Shown here in pieces: positions 8,750 through 18,269 of a DNA stretch of 64,000 nucleotides. The notes under the pieces were generated by a model. That model was not told where the DNA came from, made no database searches, and worked only from the letters and a program-made list of their open reading frames with translations. Position numbers and translations under genes: made by a program. The number at the start of each line of letters is the position of its first letter. The stretch's first letter is position 1. Source of the DNA: J027 sp034437655 (GTDB lineage Bacteria > Chloroflexota > Anaerolineae > Aggregatilineales > J027); assembly GCA_034437655.1 (NCBI GenBank), contig DAOTTU010000041.1, positions 201,051-265,050 on the forward strand. The letters run 5' to 3'.

Positions 8750-9856
8750 ATGCAAAAATACTGGAACCAAATTTTTCTTGGGCTTGCGCTCAGTGCAGCC
8801 GTTATGATCGGTGTGGTGCTATTCAGCAATGTGCGCGACCTTGCCGACAAACTCGGGAGTTTCCCGCTGTGGGTATTCATCCCTGTCATTGCACTCAAGT
8901 TTGTTAACTGGGTGTTGCGATATTTTGAATGGCATTATTTTCTGCATATTATCGACGTTCACCCAGTGCTACGCGGTGAAACAAAACCGCCAGATGCCCC
9001 CGGCGAACCCGCTACCATCCGTGTAAGTGATAGCTTCTTGCTGTGGTTGGCCAGCCTGCCATTCGCACTCAGCCCGGGCAAAATGGCTGAAGTTCTAAAG
9101 GCGCTCATCCTCAAGAGTATGACAGGTACACTGGTCATGCGTAGTACGCCCATCATCTTTGTTGAGCGCTTGATTGATGGCATTGCAGTCGTTGTGATTG
9201 TCGGGGCCTCAGCATTGCTCATGCCAGATGCCATTTTCGCAACAGATGACATCAACACAACGACCATTCAAGTGGTATTAATCGGTATCAGCATCGTTCT
9301 TGCGCTGTCGGTGATTGTGGCGCAGCAAAAGCGCATTGTGTATTTTTTGTTGAACATTGCCGGACGCCTCCCAATCTTGCGGCGCTTTGACCAGCAATTG
9401 CGGATGCTATATGACAGCAGCTATGAACTCACCAAAATTCGTCACCTTGTCCCGACAACATTTATGGGACTCGGTGCCTATGTTACAGACTGCATCGGCT
9501 TTTATTTGATCTTGCTTGGTCTTGGCGAAGCCCCCTCTACCACACTATTTGTGCAAGCCACGTTTATTCTCGGCTTTTCGGTCGTGATTTCTGCAATCAG
9601 TGCGATGCCGGGTGGGGCCGGCGGCCGTGAATTGACCGTCAGCTTGATGTTGACCAGTATTGTTAGGATGGGGGCCACTGCTACGGCGGCGGCGGTCATT
9701 ATTATCGGCATTTTTCAGGTGTGGTTTGGTGCGTTTCTGGGGATTATCATTGGGCTGGTCTTTCGCAAGCGCCTATTCCCCGACAGTTTGGAGGCAGAGG
9801 TCGCCGCGCACGAGCAACATCACAAGGAAACCAGTGTCTCGCCGGCCACGCCATAA
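8750..9856 (+). CDS. Flippase-like integral membrane protein (lysylphosphatidylglycerol synthase TM / UPF0104 family)
   Basis: A 368-residue protein with about eight membrane helices. The late G-x-G-x-R-E segment (M-P-G-G-A-G-G-R-E near residue 290) and the early S-P-G-K-M-A-E-V-L-K-A segment near residue 105 are the two conserved patches of the LPG_synthase_TM/UPF0104 family ('P-G-k-lGE..ra' and 'P.g.Gg.E'). This family includes the membrane part of MprF and AglD-associated proteins, and is thought to move lipids or lipid-linked sugars across the membrane. The stand-alone form lacks the soluble aminoacyl-transfer domain of MprF. A second member of the family lies at 46140-47213. The ligand is unknown. 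The gene is followed by tRNA-Gln on the same strand. Confidence 0.85.
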   Translation: MQKYWNQIFLGLALSAAVMIGVVLFSNVRDLADKLGSFPLWVFIPVIALKFVNWVLRYFEWHYFLHIIDVHPVLRGETKPPDAPGEPATIRVSDSFLLWLASLPFALSPGKMAEVLKALILKSMTGTLVMRSTPIIFVERLIDGIAVVVIVGASALLMPDAIFATDDINTTTIQVVLIGISIVLALSVIVAQQKRIVYFLLNIAGRLPILRRFDQQLRMLYDSSYELTKIRHLVPTTFMGLGAYVTDCIGFYLILLGLGEAPSTTLFVQATFILGFSVVISAISAMPGGAGGRELTVSLMLTSIVRMGATATAAAVIIIGIFQVWFGAFLGIIIGLVFRKRLFPDSLEAEVAAHEQHHKETSVSPATP

Positions 9857-9882
9857 CCACACCTACAGCACATATTCAACCC

Positions 9883-9911
9883 TTGTCAGATAGCATGTGT
9901 GTGTGTAGACT
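9883..9911 (+). promoter_or_regulatory. Putative sigma-70-type promoter of tRNA-Gln
   Basis: TTGTCA at 9883-9888 and TAGACT at 9906-9911 are separated by 17 bases, and the -10 element ends 13 bases before the first tRNA base. The match is five of six and four of six to the consensus. It was seen by eye only and not scored statistically. Confidence 0.5.
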
Positions 9912-9924
9912 ACTGTCCACGATT

Positions 9925-9996
9925 TGCGGGATAGTTTAATCGGCAGAACAGTGCACTCTGGATGCATCGGTCCTGGTTCGAGTCCAGGTCCCGCAG
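9925..9996 (+). tRNA. tRNA-Gln (anticodon CTG)
   Basis: A complete cloverleaf can be drawn by hand. The 7-bp acceptor stem is TGCGGGA with TCCCGCA; the D stem is GTTT with GAAC; the anticodon stem is GTGCA with TGCAT around the loop CTCTGGA, giving anticodon CTG; the T arm is CCTGG-TTCGAGT-CCAGG. The discriminator base is G, as expected for glutamine tRNA, and the first base pair U1-A72 is also typical of Gln. The 3' CCA is not encoded (CAAG follows), so it must be added after transcription, unlike the tRNA-Arg in this window. A hairpin terminator follows 24 bases later. Confidence 0.93.
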
Positions 9997-10020
9997 CAAG
10001 TCACTACACCACAACAGAAG

Positions 10021-10043
10021 CCCTGCACAACAGCAGGGTTTTT
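10021..10043 (+). terminator. Rho-independent terminator after tRNA-Gln
   Basis: CCCTGC (10021-10026) pairs with GCAGGG (10033-10038) across a six-base loop and is followed at once by five T residues. It lies 24 bases after the tRNA and before the convergent hypothetical gene. Confidence 0.85.
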
Positions 10044-10067
10044 GTTTACGTTACTCTATTTCGCTGC

Positions 10068-10637
10068 TTAATTGCGGCCACCGCCACCAAAACCACCGAG
10101 TATATTGTCCAACAAGCCGCCGTCAACATTGTCCCACGGGTTGATGTCAATCATGCGGCTAATGCTAAAGAGCAGCAACGCCACCCCACCGACGCTCCCA
10201 AGACAAATAAACCCGCCTGCACACGCCATCGCTGTAGCAACACCGTCCGCTTCGGTTTCTGCGGCGACAAAAAACGACCCTACAAAAAGCCCAATACCGG
10301 CGAATACACCAAAAATAATATTCAGGCACCGTCTACCGGGCAAACACCCCTGTCCATCAACCTGACCGCGGAAGGCAGCAACAATCATAATCAGCACAAA
10401 AATCCAGGCGCTACTCTTGCCACTGAAAAGGCTCAGGCACCCGCCCTGTTCGTTGTTTCCGTCATTACGATCGTCATCGCCATAATCGTCAAATTCCGAG
10501 GCACGCCGATGGGATTCAGGGGCATATTCCTCAGATAAGCCCGGGATACGCCGCGAAAAGTCAGGAACGTCAACATTGCCAAGGTCAATTGGACGACGTT
10601 GGGGGTCGTCGTTCGGGTTGTAGTTATCGCCACTCAT
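10068..10637 (-). CDS. Hypothetical membrane protein with acidic N-terminus
   Basis: I do not recognise a family. The 189-residue protein has a long hydrophilic, Asp/Asn/Arg-rich N-terminal region (about 75 residues), then three hydrophobic segments (AWIFVLIMIVAAF; a second around IIFGVFAGIGLFVGSFFVA; a third around GGFICLGSVGGVALLLF), and a Gly/Asn-rich tail ending G-G-F-G-G-G-G. Two Cys residues flank an extracytoplasmic-looking loop (C-L-P-G-R-R-C). The ATG at 10637 is chosen over an in-frame start 48 bases upstream because GGAGG sits 5 bases before it. It is isolated between the tRNA-Gln terminator and maeB. No function is proposed. Confidence 0.72.
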   Translation of the reverse strand: MSGDNYNPNDDPQRRPIDLGNVDVPDFSRRIPGLSEEYAPESHRRASEFDDYGDDDRNDGNNEQGGCLSLFSGKSSAWIFVLIMIVAAFRGQVDGQGCLPGRRCLNIIFGVFAGIGLFVGSFFVAAETEADGVATAMACAGGFICLGSVGGVALLLFSISRMIDINPWDNVDGGLLDNILGGFGGGGRN

Positions 10638-10736
10638 AAAGCCTCCGTGCGAAATGGGATCATCGCGAGTACATCCTCCTGACACAATGACCCCATTATA
10701 GCGGCTCTCTCTGGATTCTGCTGCCAGCCCAATTCC

Positions 10737-12980
10737 CTAGCGTTTTTGAGCATCCATTGCTGCGACGGCGGCCATCGCGACGATATTTTCGACACTTTCA
10801 CCCTGTTGCAACACATGCACCGGGGCACCAACCCCTAGCAGGATCGGGCCGATCGTTTCTGCGCCCCCTAGATGCGCCAACAGCTTATACGCGATATTCG
10901 CTGACCCAAGATCCGGGAATACGAGGACGTTGGCATCGCGGATGTCACTGAAGGGGTAAATTTCTTCCATGAGTTCACCAGAAACAGCAAAATCCGCCTG
11001 AACTTCCCCATCAATGCAAACGTCGGGGCGACGCTCACGCACGATTTGCACGGCGTTCTTCACTTTTTCAGACATTGGGTGCCGGGTTGAGCCAAAGTTG
11101 CTGAAAGACAACATTGCCACCACTGGCTCAAGTTCAATGCTACGGGCATAGTCATTTGCGAGGATGGCAACTTCGGCCAGAGTTTCGGCGGTCATGTCCA
11201 GGTTAACGGTGGCGTCTGTAAAAAGGTAGGACTTTTCTTTGGTCAGCATCAGGTAGGCCCCTGCTGCGTGCTGAACGCTCGCGCGGGTGCCAAAGATTTC
11301 AAGCGCCGGGCGGATCACCTGTGGATACGTCATCGTCAACCCTGCGACATAAGCATCCGCATCCCCCATATAAACAACCATCGGCCCCAGTACACGCGGG
11401 TCATATAAGGCAGCATCAGCTTCAACTTGCGTCATGCCTTTACGATGACGTAGCTCATAATAGGCTGCAACGTAGGCGTCGTGCTTGTCGAAGTCACGCG
11501 GGTTGATAACGTTTGGTGTAAATTCAAGCCCAAGGTGTTGCACCAGCACTTCAATCTTTTGTGGATCACCAATCAAAATCGGCTGGCCAATTCCATCATT
11601 TTCAACCTGATGCGCGGCCCGAATGATCTTCGCTTGTTCACCTTCACTAAAGACAATGCGTTTCGGTGCCTGCCGGGCAACGTTCACAAAATAGCGCTTC
11701 AGGCTGGTGCCAAGGCCCTGACTGTGGGCCAGATGCTCACGATACTCTTCAACATCTATTTCAAGGCCAGCCGCACCCGTTTCCATCGCCGCTTTGGCCA
11801 CAGCCGGCGCTTCATAGAGCAATACACGTGGGTCCAGCGCTTTTGGAATAACGTAATCGCGCCCAAATTTGAGTTCAGTCAAACCATAGGCGGCCAGCAC
11901 ACGGTCGGGAACATCTTCATGCGCCAGTTGTGCAAGTGCATAAGCAGCGGCGAGTTTCATCTCTTCATTGATCGCAACAGCGGCGACATCCAACGCACCA
12001 CGGAAAATAAAAGGAAAACCAAGCACGTTGTTTACCTGATTGGGATAATCGCTGCGGCCGGTGCCGATGATGGCGTCAGGACGGGCTTCACGGGCCATGG
12101 GATAGGGGATTTCAGGGTCGGGGTTCGCCATAGCAAAGATAAGTGGGTCTTTAGCCATGGTCTTGACCATTTCGGGCGTAACAAGGTCTTTGACAGAAAG
12201 CCCGACAAAAGCATCTGCACCCACCAGCGCATCGGCCAAAGTACGGGCATCTGTGTCTGTTGTGAAAGCCTCTTTGTACTTGTTCATGCGTTCGGTGCGA
12301 CCTGTGTACAGTACCCCAAGGCTATCAGTCATAATAACGTTCTCGCGCTTGAGGCCAAGTGTCATGAACAGCTTCGCACAGGCCATCGCACTTGCACCTG
12401 CCCCCGAGATAACCATCCTCAGGTCTTCAATCGCCTTGCCCGTCAATTCGCAGGCATTGATGAGCGCCGCCGCTGAAATGATGGCTGTGCCATGTTGGTC
12501 GTCATGAAAAACAGGGATGTCTAGCTCGGCTTTGAGCGTTTCTTCAATGTAGAAACATTCTGGCGCTTTGATGTCTTCCAGATTGATACCGCCAAAGGTC
12601 GGCGCGATAGACTTGACCACCTGAATGAACCTGTCGGGGTCTGTTTCATCGACCTCAATATCGAAGACGTCAATATCAGCAAAACTCTTAAACAGGACGC
12701 CTTTGCCTTCCATAACTGGCTTCGCCGCAAGCGGACCACGGCTCCCTAAGCCCAGAATCGCAGTACCATTGGAAATCACGGCGACGAGATTGCTTTTAGC
12801 CGTATACTGATAGGCTGAGAGCGGATTACGTTCAACTTCAAGCACAGCTTCGGCAACACCAGGAGAATAGGCCAGCGAAAGATGGCGCTGGGTTGTCAGA
12901 GGCTTGGTTGCAATGACCTCAATCTTGCCGGGGCGGCCTTGCCTATGATATTCAAGGACATCTTGCTTTGAAATTTTCAT
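10737..12980 (-). CDS. maeB: NADP-dependent malic enzyme with phosphotransacetylase-like C-terminal domain (MaeB type)
   Basis: Oxidatively decarboxylates malate to pyruvate, making reduced cofactor. The 747-residue length is diagnostic of the MaeB fusion. Residues 1 to about 410 are the malic enzyme part, with L-A-Y-S-P-G-V-A-E (catalytic Tyr 38), the G-P-L-A-A-K-P-V-M-E-G-K Lys-bearing loop near residue 90, F-H-D-D-Q-H-G-T-A with metal-binding acidic residues, and a Rossmann S-G-A-G-A-S-A-M-A motif near residue 190. Residues from about 425 to the end resemble phosphotransacetylase (V-F-S-E-G-E...K-I-I-R-A-A); in characterised MaeB proteins this domain is regulatory and senses acetyl-CoA rather than catalysing acetyl transfer. 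The cofactor preference is inferred. It is a single gene, divergent from the sensor kinase at 13149. Confidence 0.96.
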   Translation of the reverse strand: MKISKQDVLEYHRQGRPGKIEVIATKPLTTQRHLSLAYSPGVAEAVLEVERNPLSAYQYTAKSNLVAVISNGTAILGLGSRGPLAAKPVMEGKGVLFKSFADIDVFDIEVDETDPDRFIQVVKSIAPTFGGINLEDIKAPECFYIEETLKAELDIPVFHDDQHGTAIISAAALINACELTGKAIEDLRMVISGAGASAMACAKLFMTLGLKRENVIMTDSLGVLYTGRTERMNKYKEAFTTDTDARTLADALVGADAFVGLSVKDLVTPEMVKTMAKDPLIFAMANPDPEIPYPMAREARPDAIIGTGRSDYPNQVNNVLGFPFIFRGALDVAAVAINEEMKLAAAYALAQLAHEDVPDRVLAAYGLTELKFGRDYVIPKALDPRVLLYEAPAVAKAAMETGAAGLEIDVEEYREHLAHSQGLGTSLKRYFVNVARQAPKRIVFSEGEQAKIIRAAHQVENDGIGQPILIGDPQKIEVLVQHLGLEFTPNVINPRDFDKHDAYVAAYYELRHRKGMTQVEADAALYDPRVLGPMVVYMGDADAYVAGLTMTYPQVIRPALEIFGTRASVQHAAGAYLMLTKEKSYLFTDATVNLDMTAETLAEVAILANDYARSIELEPVVAMLSFSNFGSTRHPMSEKVKNAVQIVRERRPDVCIDGEVQADFAVSGELMEEIYPFSDIRDANVLVFPDLGSANIAYKLLAHLGGAETIGPILLGVGAPVHVLQQGESVENIVAMAAVAAMDAQKR

Positions 12981-13148
12981 TGTTTTGCCCGTTTCTGGTT
13001 ATTCATGCAAAAAATGTGCGTACCCTTCACTATAACACCACGGGCAATTTTACACGCTGTGTCAAAAGTGATTGCTTTTTAATGACAATTGATGCATTCT
13101 TAAGCTGTACATCTGTTCGGTTTGCTTAGCCATTCGAGGTCAATAATC

Positions 13149-15497
13149 ATGGCGCTCGTACCCAACGAGCAACACCCCCCCACGGCTGACGATGTCACCT
13201 CACCACTGTTGAACCTGACACCGCCGACACCGCCTGAAACCCCCGCCAAAGGCTTTGTGTCGCTACGGTGGCGGCTGCTGGTGCCGGTGGCCACGGTCGT
13301 CCTATTGATGAGTGTGCTTGGCGCGTATGTTATTTCGTGGGAGCTGACCACCGCCAGCAATGCCGATATCGCAAGTGACCTCAGCACAGACGCCGACGAT
13401 GCGCTCCAACACCTGCAATCGCTGACAGACTCGCACCAGCGTGAGTTGTTTCGGTTACAAAATACGGGAGGTTTTGCAGAAAGCGTTGCCGCCCGCAACG
13501 TTGACCGTCTCGACGCGCTGATTGCACCCAATGCGCTGTTAGCAGAACTGGATATGGTGATTGTCACAGATCGCAATGGCGTTGAAATTATGGGCTTGCA
13601 ACGTTCAGCGAACAGCACTACCACAACTTTTGACCTCTCACAGCAGGGTAATCTCTCCGCAATCGGTAGTATTACGCCGCTTTTGCAAACACCAGCCACG
13701 ACCACCGAACTCATCCGGCTCAATGACCGTCTGCTACTGGTCAGTGGCAGCACGATCACCACCCCTGACAATCAGGTCATGGGAGCGCTACTGGTCGGAA
13801 GTGATATTGCTCCGGTGCTTTCCACCATTGCGGAGACAACCACATCTGAGGCGCTTCTGTTTGGTGCAGATGGCACATGGCTGGCGGGGGTCGCGGCAGA
13901 TCGTCAATCTGTGCAGGACACAACCGCAACCGCTGTGGTCGGCGGACCAAATTACCTGCAAGAACGCACTGTTCTGGATGATGTCACCTTATACCGCGTA
14001 TACGCACCGCTTACGCTAAACGGCACGGCGCTCGGTGTATTAAGGCTCAGCGTGGAAAACAGTGGCGAGACCGTCGCCGCAATGACACAACACACCGTCA
14101 GCTTGATGGCGGCTGTTGGGGCAGCGCTAATCGTCATCAGCACGTATATTGTGCTGGCGCGGCTGATTGAGCGCGTCGAACAGATTCGCGACACAGCCGT
14201 TGCACTGTCTGCGGGTGAAAGCGATGTGCGTAACGATATGCCGGCCAACGATGAAATCGGGGAACTGGCCGCAGCACTTGACCATTACGCGAATGTGATG
14301 GACCATGAACATTCTGCGCTAGCGGCCAACCTTCAGCTCCATCTGCGTGAAACCAAGCGCCTTAAAGCGATCATCGAAAGCATCAGCGATGGATTAATTG
14401 TGCTGGACCCCCACGGCCGCCCACTGACGATGAACACGGCGGCGCGTAAGCTGTTGGGCATTCATGCCGAGTTTGATCTGCGCGTGCTGTATGACCAAAT
14501 TTTCGACACACTCGGCACGGCACTTGCACCGGGCATTTACTCGCTGGGCAACCCCATCCGCATCGCTCATGACAAACGCACCTTACAAGCAGAAACGGCC
14601 GCTGTAGTGGGCGGTGGTGAACAACGCCTCGGCGTGATCGTCACCTTGCGTGACATTAGCGCCGATGTCGAACGCGAACAACACTATGATCGGCTTATCA
14701 CGCGGCTAGCCACCGATATTCAACAGTCAATGGCTTACACTGCACAGGGGGCCGCCCTCGAAGCGGCGCGCCACGACGATACTCAGGATCAAGCAGCATT
14801 GTTTCAGTTTGCGCGGGATGTCGCCCGGAACGCCCAGTCTTTGCAAGGCGTGATTGACGAACTACGCGACCTGCAACAATTCGCCCCTGCCGAAATTGAG
14901 CGCGTTCAGCAACCAGTGTTACTCAGCGACTTATTGTGGGAAGCAGCCAGCCAATGGCAAGACACCATCAATACTGCCCAGATGCACCTGAGTATGGTCA
15001 TTCCCGACGATGAGCATTACGTGCTGGGCGACAGTCGGCGGTTGTTATGGGCGTTTGGCACAATAATTGACAATGCAATTCGCTACTCTGAGCAGGGTGG
15101 CGATATCTTGATTAGTAGTCATATCGTTCAGGATGGGCAGAGTGTTCACCTTGTCTTTAAAGATGGCGGCCTCGGGATTGTGCCCGACGACCTGCCGCAT
15201 GTCTTTGAGCGCTTCTTCCGGGGCGAAGTTCGGGGCCGTGATGGCCGGCAACGCAACATTCCCGGCGGTGGGCAGGGATTGTATCAGGCCAGGCGCATCA
15301 TTGAAGCACACGCGGGGAGCATCTCGCTAGAAAGCACGCTGCATGTGGGCACAACGGTACATGTGTGGTTACCACTCACCGCGAATATGTCGCTTTCACT
15401 CGGAGACGAGCCAGAAACAGAAACACGCGGAACGTCGATTGTCCCACGTGTTTTCCGGTTTCGTCAGTTGTTTCCGGTTGAGCGCGACGAGAACTAG
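13149..15497 (+). CDS. Membrane sensor histidine kinase-like protein with degenerate phospho-acceptor site
   Basis: Domain order by residue: short cytoplasmic Pro-rich tail (1-35); first TM helix (about 43-64); a roughly 250-residue extracytoplasmic sensor of Cache type; second TM (about 318-338); HAMP linker (about 340-390); PAS domain (about 405-510, with I-S-D-G-L-I-V-L-D); a DHp-like helical hairpin (about 515-600); and a HATPase_c domain (about 615-745) with N box I-I-D-N-A-I-R-Y-S and G1 box D-G-G-L-G-I. The helix that should carry S-H-E-L-R-T-P-L instead reads A-T-D-I-Q-Q-S-M, so the phospho-acceptor His appears replaced by Thr. The ATG at 13149 is preferred over an upstream TTG because GAGGT lies 8 bases before it. 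No response regulator is adjacent. It overlaps the convergent glgP stop by 4 bases. Confidence 0.88.
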   Translation: MALVPNEQHPPTADDVTSPLLNLTPPTPPETPAKGFVSLRWRLLVPVATVVLLMSVLGAYVISWELTTASNADIASDLSTDADDALQHLQSLTDSHQRELFRLQNTGGFAESVAARNVDRLDALIAPNALLAELDMVIVTDRNGVEIMGLQRSANSTTTTFDLSQQGNLSAIGSITPLLQTPATTTELIRLNDRLLLVSGSTITTPDNQVMGALLVGSDIAPVLSTIAETTTSEALLFGADGTWLAGVAADRQSVQDTTATAVVGGPNYLQERTVLDDVTLYRVYAPLTLNGTALGVLRLSVENSGETVAAMTQHTVSLMAAVGAALIVISTYIVLARLIERVEQIRDTAVALSAGESDVRNDMPANDEIGELAAALDHYANVMDHEHSALAANLQLHLRETKRLKAIIESISDGLIVLDPHGRPLTMNTAARKLLGIHAEFDLRVLYDQIFDTLGTALAPGIYSLGNPIRIAHDKRTLQAETAAVVGGGEQRLGVIVTLRDISADVEREQHYDRLITRLATDIQQSMAYTAQGAALEAARHDDTQDQAALFQFARDVARNAQSLQGVIDELRDLQQFAPAEIERVQQPVLLSDLLWEAASQWQDTINTAQMHLSMVIPDDEHYVLGDSRRLLWAFGTIIDNAIRYSEQGGDILISSHIVQDGQSVHLVFKDGGLGIVPDDLPHVFERFFRGEVRGRDGRQRNIPGGGQGLYQARRIIEAHAGSISLESTLHVGTTVHVWLPLTANMSLSLGDEPETETRGTSIVPRVFRFRQLFPVERDEN

Positions 15498-18097
15498 CTC
15501 GTTTTAACCACGTCTGGCCGTGCCCAAAGGATCAACCCTGTTAGCAACGGGTTGGTCAGGAACTCATTTTTCGGTAGCACACGCACCGAAACTCCACGCT
15601 CACCAGAGGCTTCGTAGGTAATTTCACCTGTGAACTTGTAAACCCCCTTGTTCTTGCGCCCCGGAGACATCTCGACGGCATCACCACTGGTCAAGAAGCC
15701 GTTGGTGTCCAGATTACCTGAAAACAGCTCGACACTAACGTCAGCGGGTTGCAGTTCACCAAGGTCAAGCACTGCTTCGACCGTAAGCACCTGCCCCACC
15801 TGCAAACTCTCTGTAGAAACACGCACGCTCTTGATTTCGATAGCGTCCCAATTTTTCTGAACATCAATCATCCAGTTAGCGTATTTCTTGCCTTCATCAG
15901 CATTGCCGTTGTTGAGGCTTTCGTAACGATGCAGCGAGGGCATGTAGTAGCGGGTCGTGTATTCTTGCACCATACGATGTGTGCTGAAGAATGCCGACAG
16001 GTGCTGCATACTGGCTTTGACTTTCCGCATCCAGCCATGCGGGATATTGTCGCGACGACGGTCATAGAACAGCGGGACGACATCATCTTCTAGCAGCTTG
16101 TACAGTGCTTCGCTTTCGATGAAATCTTGCAGCTCGGTGTCCTCTGCAGAATAGACCTCACCGTTACCAATCGCCCAGCCATATTCAGGTGAATACGCCT
16201 CAGCCCACCAACCATCAGGCACGCTCAGGTTCAAACCACCGTTGTAGATGACTTTCATACCACTCGTGCCAGAGGCTTCGCGCGGGCGGCGGGGATTATT
16301 CAGCCAGATATCCGACCCTTGCAGCATGTAGCGCGTCACCGTCATGTCATAATTTTCAAGGAACACAATCGACTGACGGAACTCAGGCATGTTCGAGAAC
16401 CGGACAATTTCGCGGATGAACTCTTTACCGGGTTTATCGTGGGGGTGGGCCTTACCCGCGAAGATAAACTGCACCGGGCGCTCCGGGTCATTAATAATGC
16501 GCGCCAGGCGTTCGGGGTCACGGAATAGCAACGTAGCACGCTTATAGGTTGCAAAACGGCGTGCAAACCCGATCGTCAGAGCATCAGGGTTAAGGATTTC
16601 ATCAGCATGGCGTACCTCTGATTGTGGTTCACCACGTCGGGCAAGCTGTTGACGAACGTGATTACGAGTGAATGCGACCAGACGTGCCCGGCGCTGCTCT
16701 TTCACACGCCATAATTCGGGGTCAGGAATACGGTCAACATCTGCCCAGATACGTTCATCAGATGGATTGCTGCGCCAGGAGGGGTCCAGGTAACGGTCAA
16801 AGACGGTTGCCATGTCGCGGCTAATCCAGGTGTTCACATGAATGCCGTTGGTGATAGAGTCAATCGGTACCTCTGGTTGTGGCACCTGCTCAAACATCCA
16901 TTGCCACATCGTGCGTGAGACTTCACCATGTAATGCACTCACACCATTACTGGCCGCCGACATTTTCAGCGCCATCACAGGCAACGAAAACAGGTCATAC
17001 CCCCCCATTGGCTCACGCCCGAGGTTATGGAACTCGTCACGGGTGAGGCCCAGTGCTTCCCACATCCAGGCAAGATGCTCGTCAATCAGGTCATAGCCAA
17101 AGCGTTCCAACCCGGCTGGGACTGGTGTATGAATGGTGTAGACACTGGTTGTCGCGAGGATGTTACGCGCTTCTTCAAAGGTGAGATCGGGGTTTTCTTC
17201 CATAAAAATGCGGATGCGTTCAAGCGCACTCAGGGCACTATGGCCTTCGTTGAGGTGAACAACCTTCGACTCAATGCCCAGTGCTTGTAGCAAACGCACA
17301 CCACCGATTCCAAGCAACACTTCCTGACGAATACGCAAGCGCCGATCACCACCATAGAGGCGGTCGGTCAGGTTGTGTAGTTCGTGGTCTTCGCCTTCTT
17401 TGGGATGGTTGGCGGGGTGGCTGGCGTCAAGCAGGTAGAGGGCCACGCGCCCTGCCTGCACTTTCCAGACGTAAGCATGCAGCGTATGTTCGGCAATGGG
17501 AACCGTAATCACCAGGCGTTCACCATCGGCGGTATGCACCGGGCTTACTGGCAGGTTGGAATAGTCGTTGATGGGGTAGCTTTCTTGCTGATAGCCATCT
17601 TTGTTGAGGTACTGCTGGAAATAGCCTTCTTGATAGAGGATACCAATCCCAACCAGCGGCAGGTTCAGGTCAGAGGCGCTTTTCATATGGTCGCCAGCCA
17701 GGATACCCAGCCCACCAGAATAGTTCTGTAGACAGGTCGCCAGACCAAATTCCATACTGAAATAAACGATGAATGGCTTGTCGAATTCACCATAGGTGGT
17801 GCGATACCATGTGTCAGTAGCGTTCATGTAGGCATCATAGCTGTCGCAGACGTTCTTGAAGCTGGCCATGAATGCCGTGTCGTTAACGGCTGCTTGTAGC
17901 GCTTCCTGGCTGATGCGCCCGAGTAACATGACCGGGTTATAATTCGTTTCAATCCACAGATCATTGTCTAAACGCCGAAAGAGGTCCAACGTATCATGGT
18001 CCCACGACCAACGCATGTTGTACGCTAGTTCAAGCAGGCGTTCCAGTTCCGGGGGTAAATTCGGTGAAACATCGACTGTTGCAACAGGTCGAATCAT
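15494..18097 (-). CDS. glgP: Alpha-glucan phosphorylase, GT35 (DUF3417-containing type)
   Basis: Releases glucose-1-phosphate from alpha-1,4-glucans by phosphorolysis with a PLP cofactor. The N-terminus (E-L-A-Y-N-M-R-W-S-W) is the DUF3417 domain typical of the TIGR02094 branch of phosphorylases, found in Thermotoga, Mycobacterium and Chloroflexota and distinct from E. coli GlgP. Near residue 605 is E-A-S-G-T-S-G-M-K, the family's PLP signature, whose Lys forms the Schiff base. The roughly 865-residue length is normal. Three in-frame ATGs (18133, 18118, 18097) are possible; 18097 is chosen because AGGAG precedes it by 10 bases and the following residues suit the family. A C-terminal region of about 110 residues has a beta-sandwich look. 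It works with glgA and glgC of this window in glycogen turnover. Confidence 0.94.
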   Translation of the reverse strand: MIRPVATVDVSPNLPPELERLLELAYNMRWSWDHDTLDLFRRLDNDLWIETNYNPVMLLGRISQEALQAAVNDTAFMASFKNVCDSYDAYMNATDTWYRTTYGEFDKPFIVYFSMEFGLATCLQNYSGGLGILAGDHMKSASDLNLPLVGIGILYQEGYFQQYLNKDGYQQESYPINDYSNLPVSPVHTADGERLVITVPIAEHTLHAYVWKVQAGRVALYLLDASHPANHPKEGEDHELHNLTDRLYGGDRRLRIRQEVLLGIGGVRLLQALGIESKVVHLNEGHSALSALERIRIFMEENPDLTFEEARNILATTSVYTIHTPVPAGLERFGYDLIDEHLAWMWEALGLTRDEFHNLGREPMGGYDLFSLPVMALKMSAASNGVSALHGEVSRTMWQWMFEQVPQPEVPIDSITNGIHVNTWISRDMATVFDRYLDPSWRSNPSDERIWADVDRIPDPELWRVKEQRRARLVAFTRNHVRQQLARRGEPQSEVRHADEILNPDALTIGFARRFATYKRATLLFRDPERLARIINDPERPVQFIFAGKAHPHDKPGKEFIREIVRFSNMPEFRQSIVFLENYDMTVTRYMLQGSDIWLNNPRRPREASGTSGMKVIYNGGLNLSVPDGWWAEAYSPEYGWAIGNGEVYSAEDTELQDFIESEALYKLLEDDVVPLFYDRRRDNIPHGWMRKVKASMQHLSAFFSTHRMVQEYTTRYYMPSLHRYESLNNGNADEGKKYANWMIDVQKNWDAIEIKSVRVSTESLQVGQVLTVEAVLDLGELQPADVSVELFSGNLDTNGFLTSGDAVEMSPGRKNKGVYKFTGEITYEASGERGVSVRVLPKNEFLTNPLLTGLILWARPDVVKTS

Positions 18098-18269
18098 TGC
18101 AAAAAGACTCCTAATCATGCTTAATCTTGTCATTCTAAGCTAACGGGTTTTTTATTAAAATGCCATTGCAATTTGCACAAATCGGCATGGGTCTTTAACC
18201 CAATATCACATCACATTCCAATCTTGCTATGATAGGGTCGCAAACCGACAAGGTCTCGAGCTTTTGAGT

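Noticed and set aside
11481..12476. Long open frame (331 codons) on the plus strand inside maeB
   Set aside because: It lies antisense to a gene with clear catalytic motifs, shows no family pattern, and is rich in residues expected from reading the complement of a coding sequence.
13122..13148. TTG start extending the sensor kinase by nine codons
   Set aside because: The ATG at 13149 has GAGGT at the right distance, while the TTG has no ribosome site and adds no conserved residues.
18189..18201. GGGTCTTTAACCC near-palindrome between glgP and the zinc-ribbon membrane gene
   Set aside because: It could be an operator, but only four base pairs are symmetric at each end and no second copy was found, so it is not reported as a site.
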